Below, piece by piece: positions 10,041 through 18,711 of a stretch of DNA of 64,000 bases. The stretch spans positions 1-64,000 of the forward strand of contig CAWFMV010000010.1 of NCBI GenBank assembly GCA_963817015.1, given 5' to 3'. This stretch comes from VAZQ01 sp963817015 (GTDB taxonomy: Bacteria > Pseudomonadota > Alphaproteobacteria > Rhizobiales > Xanthobacteraceae). Both the position numbers and the translations under genes were made by a program. The notes under the pieces were generated by a model. That model was not told the DNA's origin and did not search any database. It saw only the letters and a program-made list of their open reading frames with translations. Every line of letters begins with the position of its first letter. The first letter of the stretch is position 1.

Positions 10041-10465
10041 TTCAGTTGGCCACCTCATCGACGGGCTATGCAAAATTTCTCTTGGGTGATGCAGCAACGC
10101 GCAGCGATTCTTGTCCTTTACCCCTGAGTGTATCGTCGGATGAATCCCCTCGCGTCCTTCGATTGGGTGGTGGGGCGAAAAGGTGCCTACGTGCCACAGC
10201 ATCCCAGCATCACGCCCCGACGCTGCCCTACTCCACATGAAGGCCGTTGTTTGATTGGCAGTACTTGGTGCGCAACCAAGGCTCTGAGTCTCGTTTGATC
10301 GCTCAAGGCCTGTGGGTGCCTATTTGTTGGTCTTAAAGATGGTCGCTGTCGCAGAAACCGTTGAGTGCTCGCGGGGACTGGTCTTAAAAGCCGCACCCAA
10401 CGGGACATCTATGGAGTATAAGAGACCTTCTCAGTTAAAATCCCCGGACGGAACCAAGCGAAAGA
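10041..10465. other. Intergenic region, no supported gene
   Basis: About 425 bases lie between the divergent start of the sialyltransferase-like gene and the truncated deacetylase copy. No frame on either strand shows protein-like composition. The part nearest 10040 should hold the promoter and ribosome binding site of the minus-strand gene, and the AT-richer stretch near 10410-10445 could hold one for the plus strand. I cannot name specific boxes. Confidence 0.3.
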
Positions 10466-10863
10466 CAAGGAGAAAGCGCCGTGCTCAATCAGGATCGCCG
10501 AGAGTTCATCGGAAAAAGTCTCGCGCTCGCCGGGACCGCCGGGCTGTTGACGTCGAGCCTTGCGGGCATCGCGCATGCGCAGACGCTCGGTGCGATGCGC
10601 CGTTCCAATCGTTACGACGATTCCTTCATCTTTGAGCGCAAGCCCTATTCGTGGCCCAACAACAAGTCGCTCGCGATCTGGATCGCTCCCAATGTGGAGG
10701 TGTGGCACTACGATTTGCCTGCCGGAACCGGCATCTCCCCCAATCCCTCCAATCGCGTGCCCGACGTCATCAACTACGCTTGGCGGGAATACGGCATGCG
10801 CATCGGGCTCTGGCGTCTGGCTGACGCGCTCGATGGTGTGGGCGTCAAGGCGACCGTCGCGCT
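10466..10863 (+). repeat. Direct repeat, copy 1 (5' end of polysaccharide deacetylase)
   Basis: This segment repeats, nearly base for base, at 12908-13306 in the same orientation. It includes the ribosome binding site (AAGGAGAAAG), the start codon and the first 128 codons of the deacetylase gene. Identity ends abruptly after CGTCGCGCT in both copies. The two copies bracket the ABC exporter, so homologous recombination between them would delete wzm and wzt. Confidence 0.85.
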
Positions 10864-10996
10864 TGGCCCCCAAACATGGGTCTTGTCCCCATTTCCTTGC
10901 CCGACGTCGTTGCCTTGTCCGAGGCATAGCGGTACATGCGGACGGAAACGCGCTCCGGCCTCGGCGTCGGAACGCCACAAATGGCTGAGCGAATGA
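10481..10996 (+). pseudogene. Truncated polysaccharide deacetylase (5' copy)
   Basis: Residues 1-128 match the N terminus of the complete gene at 12923-13916: a twin-arginine signal peptide (DRREFIGKSLALAGTAGLL then HAQ), then NKSLAIWIAPNVEVWHYDLP and WREYGMRIGLWRLADAL. After residue 128 the sequence diverges into an unrelated tail of about 43 residues ending at 10996, which overlaps the start of the wzm gene. The catalytic second half of the deacetylase fold is missing, so this copy should be inactive. Its start codon is GTG where the complete copy has ATG. Unlike the complete copy, its signal-peptide frame is intact. It is probably a by-product of the rearrangement that placed the exporter genes here. 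Confidence 0.72.
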
Positions 10997-11811
10997 CTGA
11001 TCTCCCCGTTGGCGCCGATCAGCTGAGAGCGTTGTACGTCCCGCTCGCCATTCGCACTGTCAAAAATCTCCGCACCTGCCTGCAATGGGCGTGGCTCGAC
11101 ATCGTCTGTCACTATCGTCGATCGCGGATCGGTCCGTTGTGGGAAACCGTTAACGTCCTCGTCATGGTGCTCGGCCTCTCAGTCGTATCGTCCGCCGTGA
11201 TCGGTGGCGACGTAACCGACCTCATCGGTTACATCGGACTCGGCATCATCATCTGGACCACGATCTCAACACTGATCATGGAGGGAACGACCACGTTCGT
11301 GCGCAATGCTGGCCTGATCACGACCAGCAACGTCAGCATCGACTGCTATGTTGGGCGCACTGTGCTGCGTGCGCTGATTGTGTTCTGCCATCACATCGTG
11401 CTGTATTTCCTCGGGCTCGCATTCTTGCTGGTTCCGCTGAGCTGGACCAGCCTGCTGGCACTGCCGGGCATAGCGCTCCTCTTCATCAACGGCTACTGGG
11501 TCGGGGTCGTTCTCGCCTTCCTCTGCGCACGGTTCCGCGACCTTGAGCAGATCATCCGCAACCTGCTGCAGCTCGCCTTTTTCGTCACGCCGGTGTTCTG
11601 GAAAGCGGAGCTTGTGGTCAACAGCAAGCGCGCGATCGTCGACTACAACGTCCTATTTTATTTCATCGAGATCATTCGCGCACCCTTGCTCGGGCAAGTT
11701 CCACCTTTGAAGTATTACGCGATCGTACTCGGCTGCACGGTCATCGGCTATATGATTGCTGTGTTGGTCTATCAGCGAATGCGTCGCCGGCTTGCTTTCT
11801 TCGTTGCCTAG
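10981..11811 (+). CDS. wzm: ABC-2 type polysaccharide exporter permease (Wzm-like)
   Basis: This is the membrane half of an ATP-driven exporter of lipid-linked polysaccharide (O antigen or capsule type). The N terminus carries the amphipathic interface region with WAWLDIVCHYRRSRIGPLWE, the hallmark of the ABC-2/KpsM family. Six hydrophobic segments follow, for example VNVLVMVLGLSVVSSAVI, LGIIIWTTISTLIM, HIVLYFLGLAFLLVPL and YYAIVLGCTVIGYMIAVLVY. Length (about 277 residues) is normal. I favour the ATG at 10981 over the in-frame ATG at 10936, because the extra residues come from the tail of the duplicated deacetylase segment. The ATPase gene follows after 22 bases, so the two form an operon. 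Confidence 0.85.
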   Translation: MAERMTDLPVGADQLRALYVPLAIRTVKNLRTCLQWAWLDIVCHYRRSRIGPLWETVNVLVMVLGLSVVSSAVIGGDVTDLIGYIGLGIIIWTTISTLIMEGTTTFVRNAGLITTSNVSIDCYVGRTVLRALIVFCHHIVLYFLGLAFLLVPLSWTSLLALPGIALLFINGYWVGVVLAFLCARFRDLEQIIRNLLQLAFFVTPVFWKAELVVNSKRAIVDYNVLFYFIEIIRAPLLGQVPPLKYYAIVLGCTVIGYMIAVLVYQRMRRRLAFFVA

Positions 11812-11833
11812 CTAAGAACGAGTTGGAGCCAAG

Positions 11834-12598
11834 ATGACGCTGGTACGCCTGACGGACGTCAACGTACGGATCCCGATCTATGACAGCCATGCGCTGCGGC
11901 TAATCCGGCTACCGGCATTCGGCCGTGCGAAAGTGGGAACACAGGCGATCAGCCATTCCGGAGCCGTACTGATCATCCACGCGCTGAACAGTCTGAACCT
12001 GGAGCTGCAGGAAGGCGACCGCGTCTGCCTGATCGGCCACAACGGCGCAGGCAAGACAACCTTGCTGCGAGTGCTCGCGGGCATCTACCCCACCTCGACT
12101 GGCAAAGTGGAGATAGTCGGCAAGGTCTTCGCCCTGCTCGGCAATTCCATGATGATGAACCCCGACGCTACCGGGTACGAGACCATCAGGCTCGTGGCCA
12201 ACCTTTATCATTGGCCGCAGGAGCGGATGGCGGAATTCATCCGTGACATCGAGGAGTTCACTGAGCTCGGCGAGTATCTCTCGTTGCCGACCCGTGTCTA
12301 CTCGGCTGGCATGCAGACGCGGCTTGCGTTCGCCATGGCGACGGTCCAGACGCCCGACATCCTGTTGATCGATGAGGGCATCGGGGCAGGAGATGCCCAT
12401 TTCCAGGACAAGGCGCAGGCGCGCGTGCGGCAATTCATCAGCCGCGCCAAGATCATCGTGCTCGCCTCGCACTCGATCGAGCTCTGCCGCGCCCTGTGCA
12501 CGAAGGCGCTCATCCTGAACAAGGGAACGCAGGTTTTCTTCGGCGGCATCGAGGAAGGGTTGGATCGGTATGCCCATTTGCGGGATGGTCCCGCGTAG
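11834..12598 (+). CDS. wzt: ABC polysaccharide exporter ATP-binding protein (Wzt/KpsT-like)
   Basis: This is the ATPase partner of the upstream permease. It shows Walker A (GHNGAGKTT near residue 68), a signature loop with YSAGMQTRLAFAMAT, Walker B (PDILLIDEGIGAGD) and the switch histidine in VLASHSIELC. The 254-residue length means there is no C-terminal carbohydrate-binding domain of the Wzt type, so export probably depends on a chain-terminus-independent mechanism as in KpsT, TagH or RfbE-like systems. The AGGAG-poor leader is short (22 bases after wzm). It is inferred to export the glycan made by the enzymes encoded at 5.6-10 kb. Confidence 0.87.
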   Translation: MTLVRLTDVNVRIPIYDSHALRLIRLPAFGRAKVGTQAISHSGAVLIIHALNSLNLELQEGDRVCLIGHNGAGKTTLLRVLAGIYPTSTGKVEIVGKVFALLGNSMMMNPDATGYETIRLVANLYHWPQERMAEFIRDIEEFTELGEYLSLPTRVYSAGMQTRLAFAMATVQTPDILLIDEGIGAGDAHFQDKAQARVRQFISRAKIIVLASHSIELCRALCTKALILNKGTQVFFGGIEEGLDRYAHLRDGPA

Positions 12599-12907
12599 CC
12601 CGCAGACAGATCAGCCCAGAGCGCAGCAATACCTGCGGGTTGCGCTCGAGAGGAAAGGTCGCATTTCGATGGCCCCTACAACTGCTCACGACGTGTCGCC
12701 AGACGCATAGATAGTACTGCACAATAAGACTATTTATAGTTGTTTCGCACAACAAAGCCAAAATGTTCAATATTTTCAGTTCGGAAAAAGAGCAGGTCGC
12801 TTCGACGACCCGCGGTCGTTTCGAAGTACTCTATTGGCCTAGCCTTCTTCGCGGTCGGAGATAACATCATTTGCGAGAAGTCCGCGAGCTAGCCAAGCAC
12901 ACGTCAC
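12599..12907. other. Intergenic region after wzt
   Basis: About 310 bases separate wzt from the complete deacetylase. The first 60 bases are GC-rich and featureless. An AT-rich stretch near 12715-12785 could contain a promoter for the deacetylase. The rest includes the hairpin at 12800-12826. No protein-like frame is present on either strand. Confidence 0.3.
12800..12826 (+). terminator. Hairpin, possible terminator of the wzm-wzt operon
   Basis: CTTCG-ACGACC pairs with GGTCGT-CGAAG around a three-base loop, with two unpaired T on the 3' side. There is no T-tract, so intrinsic termination is uncertain; it may instead protect the 3' end of the mRNA. Confidence 0.3.
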
Positions 12908-13306
12908 CAAGGAGAAAGCGCCATGCTCAATCAGGATCGCCGAGAGTTCATCGGAAAAAGTCTCGCGCTCGCCGGAACCGCCGGGCTGTTGACGTCGAGC
13001 CTTGCGCGGCATCGCGCATGCCCAGACGCTCGGCGCGATGCGCCGTTCCAATCGCTACGAGGATTCCTTCATCTTTGAGCGCAAGCCCTATTCGTGGCCC
13101 AACAACAAGTCGCTCGCGATCTGGATCGCTCCCAATGTGGAGGTGTGGCACTACGATTCGCCTGCCGGAACCGGCATCTCCCCCAATCCCTCCAATCGCG
13201 TGCCCGACGTCATCAACTACGCCTGGCGGGAATACGGCATGCGCATCGGGCTCTGGCGTCTGGCTGACGCGCTCGATGGCGTGGGCGTCAAGGCGACCGT
13301 CGCGCT
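12908..13306 (+). repeat. Direct repeat, copy 2 (5' end of polysaccharide deacetylase)
   Basis: This is the second copy of the segment at 10466-10863, with one extra C near 13008 and a few substitutions. It continues into the complete deacetylase gene, so it is the original copy and the other the derivative. Confidence 0.85.
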
Positions 13307-13916
13307 CAACTCGCAAGTCTGCGACGCCCATCCCAAGGCCGTCGAGGAGATGAAGAAGCGCGGCTGGGAGTTCATGGGGCATGGCACCACGAACAGCGAG
13401 AGCCTCGCCGGGCTCGCACCGGACAAGGAGAAAGAGGTCATCCGCCACGTGCTCAAGACGATCGAGACGGCCACTGGCAAGCGGCCGCGCGGGTGGCTTG
13501 GCACCGGGCTGACCCAGACCAACAACACGCTCGACATCCTGGCCGAAGAAGGCGTCACCTATTGCGGCGACTGGAACAACGACGATCAACCGTACCCGAT
13601 GAAGGTGAAGTCCGGGAAAATGTATGCAATCCCCTATTGCATGGAGCTCAACGACATTGGGGCCTATATGCGAAAGGGCTATACCGGCGAGCAGTATTTC
13701 CGCTCGCTGATGGACCAGTTCGAGCAGCTCGTGGCCGATAGCGCCAAGCAGCCGCGCGTGATGGGCATCCCGCTGCATCCGATGATCAGCGGCCAGCCCC
13801 TGCGCATCAAATACCTCGAGCGCGCGCTCGCCGAGATGAAGAAGCACGACAAGGTCTGGTTCGCGACCGGCGGCGAGATCATCGACGCCTATCTGCGCGC
13901 CAACCCGACCGGCTGA
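12923..13916 (+). CDS. Tat-exported polysaccharide deacetylase family protein (one frameshift)
   Basis: The gene starts at the ATG at 12923, nine bases after AAGGAG. It encodes a twin-arginine signal (RREFIGKSLALAG) and then a deacetylase domain of the PuuE/PgdA-like type with LAIWIAPNVEVWHYDSPAG, INYAWREYGMRIGLWRLADA, RGWEFMGHGTTNSES and a late GIPLHPMISGQPLRIKYLE. Family members remove acetyl or formyl groups from glycans or cleave C-N bonds in cyclic amides. GHGTTNS replaces the usual GHGxxH, so the metal site may be altered. An extra C at about 13008, compared with the duplicate at 10481, separates the signal peptide from the enzyme. It is either a read error or a real lesion. Export suggests it trims polysaccharide in the periplasm. 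Confidence 0.72.
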
Positions 13917-13987
13917 TCGCGCCCGAGATGCGACATCCTGCAGCGCGCCAACTGGCGCGCTGTGCGCTTATAAGGGCGGAGCCAAAA

Positions 13988-14033
13988 AGACCAAGAGCCA
14001 AGAACCAAGACCAAGAGCCAAGACCAAGAGCAG
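13988..14033 (+). repeat. Short tandem repeat (AGACCAAGAGCCAAG-type)
   Basis: Three imperfect copies of a unit of about 13-17 bases (AGACCAAGAGCCAAGA, AGACCAAGAGCCAAG, ACCAAGAGCAGAG) lie just upstream of the hydrolase fragment. They are purine-rich on the plus strand and outside any supported gene. Confidence 0.6.
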
Positions 14034-14045
14034 AGCGACATTCGC

Positions 14046-14294
14046 ATGCTCGCCACCTGGCACGCGCTCATCGGGGAGCTGAAGAAGGTGCCGGTGCTCG
14101 ATCTCAACGGCACCAGGGACGAGGTCCTGCCGCCGGCGCCCGTCGACGCCAACCGCAAGGCGATGGAACCCTACACCAGGAAATATCGAGTGGGCCGCAT
14201 CGAAGGCCTGCATCACTATCTGTTCACCCAGGACAGCATCAAGACCGTGGTCACCACGTGGCTGCGGTATATCGACTCGGGCCACTTCGACTGA
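14046..14294 (+). pseudogene. C-terminal fragment of an alpha/beta hydrolase
   Basis: The 82 residues read VPVLDLNGTRDEVLPPAPV, then YRVGRIEGLHHYLFTQDSIK and TWLRYIDSGHFD. The N-G-x-x-D and G-x-H-H elements look like the last two catalytic-triad strands (Asp and His) of an alpha/beta hydrolase. The nucleophile half is absent and upstream DNA is a short tandem repeat, so this is a remnant. The ATG at 14046 is only the first available start. It follows the deacetylase by about 130 bases. Confidence 0.45.
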
Positions 14295-14427
14295 GGCGAC
14301 AAGTCCACAAGTGTCGACAAGAGTCCGCGAGGTCCGCAAGCAATCCCTCGCCTCTGCACATGCCGCGCTAGCGTCGAGTTGACGCCCGCTCCCCCTGCCG
14401 CTACGCCTCTCATCCCCGAGGCGAGCC

Positions 14428-15804
14428 ATGCAGGACATCAAGCAGCGCGTTGCACTGACGTCGATCGCCGCCTCCGGCGGGCTCACGCTCGCCAAGGGCG
14501 CCGTCGGGCTCGCCACCGGCTCGCTTGCAATTCTGTCGGAAGCGGCGCATTCGCTGATCGATCTCGCCGCCACCATCATGACCTATTTCGCGGTGCGTGT
14601 GTCCGGCCGGCCGGCTGACGAGGAGCACCACTATGGGCACGGCAAGGTCGAGAGCGTCACCGCGCTTGCCGAGACCGCGCTGCTGTTCCTCCTGTCCGGC
14701 GTCGTGATCTGGGAGGCCGCACATCGACTGCTTGGCGGTGAGACCCATCGCGGTCGAGGCGACCATTTGGGCGTTCGGCGTGATCGTGGTCTCGATCGTG
14801 GTCGATTTCTTCCGTGCGCGCGCACTCTATCGTGTGGCCAAGGAGACCGCGAGCGAGGCGCTCGAGGCCGACGCGCTGCATTTCGGCTCCGACATGTGGT
14901 CGTCTGCGGCGGTTCTCATCGGTCTTGGCGCGGTCCTCATGGGCTTTCCGTGGGCGGATTCGGCGGCCGCGATCATCGTCGCGCTGTTCATCTGCGTGGC
15001 CGGCTGGCGGCTTGGACGCCGCACCATCGAGACGCTGACCGACACCGCGCCGGCCGGCGCCAGCGAGCAGATCAAACAGATCGCGACGCGCGTTGCAGGC
15101 GTGGTCGCCGTCGACCGGGTTCGGGTGCGGCCTGCCGGACATACGATGTTCGTCGACCTCGATGTGGCGGTGAGCCGGACCCTGCCGCTTGATCGTGTCA
15201 CCGCCATCAAGGACCGCATCGTGACAGCGGTGCGCGGCGAATTTCCCGACCGCCGAGACAACGGTCAACAGCGAGCCGCGCGCGCTCGATGACGAGACCG
15301 TGCTCGAGCGCGTCATGGTGATTGCGCGCAACCGCGCCCTCGCGATCCATCACGTGACGGTCCAAGCCATTGCGGGGCGGCTCTCGGTCTCACTCGATCT
15401 CGAGGTTGATGGCAGCCTGGCGTTCAGCCGCGCCCATGAGATCGCCGACGGGCTCGAGCAGGCGGTGCGCGACGAGCTCGGGCTCGAGGTCGAGGTCGAG
15501 ACCCATATCGAGCCGCTGCAGACGCGGGGGCTGTCCGGCCGCGACGCCGCGGAGGAGCGCATCCGGGCGGTTCAAGGCGAGCTTTCGAGCATTGCGCAAA
15601 AGCTCGGCGTGGTGCGCGATGTGCACGAAGTCCGCGTCCGCGAAACGCCGGACGGCGAGATCGTCAATTTTCACGCTTATGTCGATCCGCTCATGAGCGT
15701 GTCAGAGGTCCACGATCGGATCGACGATCTCGAGCGCGGGCTGCGGCGAGCGCTTTCCCACGATCACGCGCGTGATCGGGCACGCGGAGCCGCGGCGCGG
15801 TTAG
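14428..15804 (+). CDS. Cation diffusion facilitator transporter (frameshifted)
   Basis: This is an inner-membrane cation/proton antiporter, usually for Zn, Co, Fe or Mn efflux. The N-terminal half has SLAILSEAAHSLIDLAATIM (the metal-site H-x-x-x-D on helix 2), EEHHYGHGKVESVTALAETA and a second metal site in ALEADALHFGSDMWSSAAVL (H-x-x-x-D on helix 5). The C-terminal cytoplasmic part follows with VDRVRVRPAGHTMFVDLDVA. The end contains a second small domain with VHEVRVRETPDGEIVNFHAY, so it is longer than average (about 458 residues). Frame changes near 14745, 15255 and 15755 must be corrected; the final frame ends ITRVIGHAEPRRG at 15804. The start ATG at 14428 follows GAGGCGAGCC. It stands alone on the plus strand. 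Confidence 0.8.
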
Positions 15805-16028
15805 TAGGCCGTTTATTCGTAAATTGGAGCGCTTGACCAGACGCGTTTAGGGTCCGTTCCGGCTCCGATAGCGGCGTAAGAGCGGACATCGAGGAGCTCC
15901 AGGTAGGGCCAACAACGGACGTTCACGCGAATCGTGGAGTCCGTATATTGCGAGCCAGCATGGCAGAGACATGCCGGTCGTGGCGGCTGCGAGGCCACCG
16001 AATGACGCGGCAGATCGCGGCACGCGCC

Positions 16029-16382
16029 CTATTCGTTAAGCAGCGTCTGCCAGTTTGAAGGCACCGCTCCGGCCGGTGCGGGCGCCGGTTGATCTACCGG
16101 ATGCGAGTGAGGCGCCGGAAGCTTCGGTCCGGCGAAAACTTCTTTGGTGCGATAATCGTAAAACCACCGCTCGCCTGGCTCGAAGCTCGTGATTATCGGG
16201 TGACCAGTAGCGGCGCTATGTTTAGATGCATGCTGATCTGGTGAACTATCACAGCAGCCGATGTGACCGCATTCGGCGCATCTGCGAAGATGCAGCCACC
16301 ATCCGCCCCGAGCCAGGCATTCGACGCAACCTGTTCCGCTTGGCTTGGCCGCCGGATTGATACCATCCCTGCTGGACTTCAT
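16029..16382 (-). CDS. UBP-type zinc finger protein
   Basis: At 117 residues, the protein is mostly one ZnF-UBP domain: GCVECLARGG, WLHLRRCAECGHIGCCDSS then HASKHSAATGHPI and ERWFYDYRT. The spaced Cys and His residues (CxxC, CxxC, H...H) that bind zinc are all visible. In eukaryotes this domain binds the C-terminal tail of ubiquitin. Bacterial stand-alone copies are common in Proteobacteria and their role is unknown. A proline-rich tail follows. GAGG precedes the ATG at a good distance. It is the last gene of a minus-strand cluster with the VOC, hydrolase and cupin genes. Confidence 0.85.
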   Translation of the reverse strand: MKSSRDGINPAAKPSGTGCVECLARGGWWLHLRRCAECGHIGCCDSSPDQHASKHSAATGHPIITSFEPGERWFYDYRTKEVFAGPKLPAPHSHPVDQPAPAPAGAVPSNWQTLLNE

Positions 16383-16391
16383 GGGCTCCTC

Positions 16392-16847
16392 TTAGCCGTA
16401 AGCGACGCCCGGGTTGCTTTGTCCAACTTCTATAATGTAGCCGTCGGGATCGCGAATGTAGCAGCGCGTCTCGCCGTATTTGGGCTTTGGCTCGGTGATG
16501 AACTCAGCCCCCCGGCTACGCCACAGGTCGTAGCACGCCTGAATATCGGCGACGCGGATGTTCATGAAGCTGTTGATAAAATTGGGATCGGGCGGGACGC
16601 CGAGTACCACCGTCGGTTTGTCGGGCGTCGGACCGCCGCCGACGTTGACGATGAGCCACGTGTTCGCGATCTGGATGTAGCCAGGCGCGCCCTTGCTGTC
16701 GCCTCTGCTCACAACGCGGCCCCCGAAGACCTTTTCATAAAATCGGAGCGATCGTTCGATGTCGGTGACGGTGATAAAAAGCGCGATGGTAATGCCGTCT
16801 TGCGGCGGCATTTGATAGGTTTTTTGTTCGACTTGAACTTGGCTCAT
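16392..16847 (-). CDS. VOC (glyoxalase/bleomycin-resistance) family protein
   Basis: The 151 residues show the paired beta-alpha-beta-beta-beta units of the vicinal oxygen chelate fold: ALFITVTDIERSLRFYEKVF at the start, then NSFMNIRVADIQACYDLWRS and TRCYIRDPDGYIIEVGQS. The final E in YIIEVGQ and other positions could bind a divalent metal. Substrates in this superfamily range from glutathione adducts to catechols, and I cannot assign one. AGGAGT lies eight bases before the ATG. It is separated from the zinc-finger gene by nine bases, so the two are probably co-transcribed. Confidence 0.85.
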   Translation of the reverse strand: MSQVQVEQKTYQMPPQDGITIALFITVTDIERSLRFYEKVFGGRVVSRGDSKGAPGYIQIANTWLIVNVGGGPTPDKPTVVLGVPPDPNFINSFMNIRVADIQACYDLWRSRGAEFITEPKPKYGETRCYIRDPDGYIIEVGQSNPGVAYG

Positions 16848-16912
16848 GGATGACTCCTGTCTTATTTGGCGGATCTAAAGTTAAGAGGGACGTGCAATAA
16901 CTTGCCGACCAG

Positions 16913-17854
16913 TTAGCCGGACTGTTTGGCCAAGAACGCAAGAATGAGACTGGCGATCTCGTCGTTCTTTTCGTCCAGGGCGAAATGGCCGGCATCGAGC
17001 AGGTGGATTTCGGCATCAGGCAGATCGCGCTTGAACGCTTCTGCACCGGCTGCGATGAACGAGGGATCGTTCCGTCCCCAAACCACCAGAGTGGGCGGCT
17101 TATGCTTGCGCAACCACGCTTGCCACGCCGGATAGGACGCGACGTTTGTCCGGTAGTCGTACAGCAGATCGGCCTGGATCGTGCGTTGGCCGGGTCTCGA
17201 GAGGTGAGCGTATTCATCCGTCCAGGTGTCTGGGTTATAACGTTCGGGATGCGAGGTGCCGAGGGTATGACGCTGTTCGGTTGCGGCAAGCGACACGAAC
17301 GCATCGAACACTTCAGGATGTGCTTTCGGATCGGCCCAATATTGCGCGATGCTGCTCCACTTCGCGCCCAAGCCCTCCTCATAGACATTGGCATTTTGGA
17401 TAATAAGCGCGCGCAGCCGCTCCGGATGTGCCGAGATGATGCGAAAGCCGATCGGCCCGCCGTAGTCATGAAGGTAGAAGGTGTATTCGTTGATCTTGAG
17501 CTGTTCGAGAAGGCGGCTGATCGTCCTGGCCAAGTTGTCGAAGGTATACGCATAAGACGACGGTGGCAGAGCGTCGCTCTGACCGAATCCTGGAAAATCC
17601 GGAACGATCAGATGATAGCGTGTTGCCAACAAGGGGATGAGCGTGTCGAACTCGCGCGAGGAGGAAGGAAAGCCGTGCAGCAGAACGATTGTCGGCGCGT
17701 GCCTGGGGCCGGCCTCGCGATAGAAAACGCCGACACCATCAACCGTCATGCGGTGATAGGTCGTTGTTGCCGATGTCGACGCTAGCGAAGTTGATTGCAC
17801 ACGACGATCAACGACTGGCGCAGCCACAGCCGTCAGAGAAGTTGCCGTTGTCAT
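16913..17854 (-). CDS. Alpha/beta hydrolase (epoxide hydrolase/haloalkane dehalogenase-like)
   Basis: The core reads APTIVLLHGFPSSSREFDTL (oxyanion HGFP), VPDFPGFGQSDALP, YTFYLHDYGGPIGFRIIS with Asp as nucleophile in the H-D-Y-G-G elbow, and TLVVWGRNDPSFIAAGAEAF and HLLDAGHFALDEKNDEI with the catalytic His. An Asp nucleophile points to soluble epoxide hydrolases, dehalogenases or fluoroacetate dehalogenase relatives rather than esterases. The first 35 residues are Ala/Thr/Ser-rich and could be a weak signal sequence. GGAGAG precedes the ATG at 17854. The gene lies between the VOC and cupin genes (gaps of 65 and 33 bases), suggesting a small catabolic operon. Confidence 0.85.
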   Translation of the reverse strand: MTTATSLTAVAAPVVDRRVQSTSLASTSATTTYHRMTVDGVGVFYREAGPRHAPTIVLLHGFPSSSREFDTLIPLLATRYHLIVPDFPGFGQSDALPPSSYAYTFDNLARTISRLLEQLKINEYTFYLHDYGGPIGFRIISAHPERLRALIIQNANVYEEGLGAKWSSIAQYWADPKAHPEVFDAFVSLAATEQRHTLGTSHPERYNPDTWTDEYAHLSRPGQRTIQADLLYDYRTNVASYPAWQAWLRKHKPPTLVVWGRNDPSFIAAGAEAFKRDLPDAEIHLLDAGHFALDEKNDEIASLILAFLAKQSG

Positions 17855-17887
17855 GATGTCTCTCCGTGCTGGCCACGCGAGTTGGCG

Positions 17888-18331
17888 TCACACTCGGGAT
17901 TTCGACTGCGCTGCGTTTCTCGGATCGTCTTCGGCCTCTTTGTATTCCATGCCCAATGGACCGATGGCGGTAATCTGCGTGACGTATTCGCCCGATTTTG
18001 CCCAGTGAAAGTGCCAGGTATCGCCAGGCAGAACGACAACACTACCGGGCGGGTACGCCTGGACCTTGTCGCCGTCGAAATGTTCGCCCAGGCCGATGTA
18101 GAACACGCCCGACATGACCGTGTAGATCCGGTCCTCCGGGTGTTTGTGCGGCATCAGCTTCGCGCCGGAGGACGCTTTGACCCTGGTGACGTAGGGACCG
18201 GGCTCCGACGGTTGACCAACAACGACGGCGAGGTGGACCGAAGGAGGAAACGCCGGGAACGGCTTCCAATCGATATCTTCAGGGAGGATTGCTTTGAAAA
18301 CGCCTTCGCCTGGCTGGTGAGTTAGAACCAT
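17888..18331 (-). CDS. Cupin domain protein
   Basis: A single cupin barrel is visible: AKLMPHKHPEDRIYTVMSGV gives the first motif (H-x-H-x-x-E) and VVLPGDTWHFHWAKSGEYV the second (P-G-x-x-H). The metal ligands are therefore present. The protein is small (147 residues) and cytoplasmic. Such cupins act as isomerases, dioxygenases or binding proteins, and the function is not evident. I chose the ATG at 18331 because GGAG lies eight bases upstream; an in-frame ATG at 18358 lacks this. It is the first gene of the minus-strand cluster that ends with the zinc-finger gene. Confidence 0.82.
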   Translation of the reverse strand: MVLTHQPGEGVFKAILPEDIDWKPFPAFPPSVHLAVVVGQPSEPGPYVTRVKASSGAKLMPHKHPEDRIYTVMSGVFYIGLGEHFDGDKVQAYPPGSVVVLPGDTWHFHWAKSGEYVTQITAIGPLGMEYKEAEDDPRNAAQSKSRV

Positions 18332-18359
18332 TGCAGTACTCCGATTATCACGCGTCACT

Positions 18360-18711
18360 CGGGCGGATATGGCGGATTCAACTGTAGGAAAACGCTAGCC
18401 GTCGTCTCTCCAACAGCATCCATAGAAAGCAGCGGACCGTTCGATGGACATTCGCTCTACAGCGCGACTGGATCAACGGCGATCACGCAGCGTCCTCACA
18501 GTCCGATGTAGCGAGAATGCAAGGAGGAGGTTCTTGGGTCGACTAACAGAAGGTTTAATCGCCTAATCCTTCGGCACAATAGAGTCTGTTCCGGGTCAGC
18601 GCCGACAAAAATCAAAGTGAGCATAACGAGTCCGCTTTCGGGTGGATAGCAACCAAAAGGCCTAGGCGGGCATGCCGAGACTCGCACCAGCCACTGTGCC
18701 ACGCTCGTTAC
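18360..18711. other. Intergenic region upstream of the cupin operon
   Basis: Some 350 bases with no convincing gene. The part next to 18360 should carry the promoter of the minus-strand cluster. A block near 18590-18665 (minus strand, containing CCACCCGAAAGCGGACTCG) resembles decayed repeat sequence common between Rhizobiales genes, but I cannot define its limits. Confidence 0.3.

Noticed and set aside
10146..10240. N-terminal extension of the sialyltransferase-like gene to 10238
   Set aside because: The extra 66 residues are His/Arg-rich and lie before the expected start of the fold; the ATG at 10040 gives a compact protein.
13988..14033. Possible CRISPR repeat
   Set aside because: The units are contiguous, short and imperfect, with no unique spacers; it is a simple tandem repeat.
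18496..18702. Short minus-strand ORF of 68 codons upstream of the IS5 remnant
   Set aside because: Composition and similarity to decayed intergenic repeat sequence make it unlikely to be a gene.
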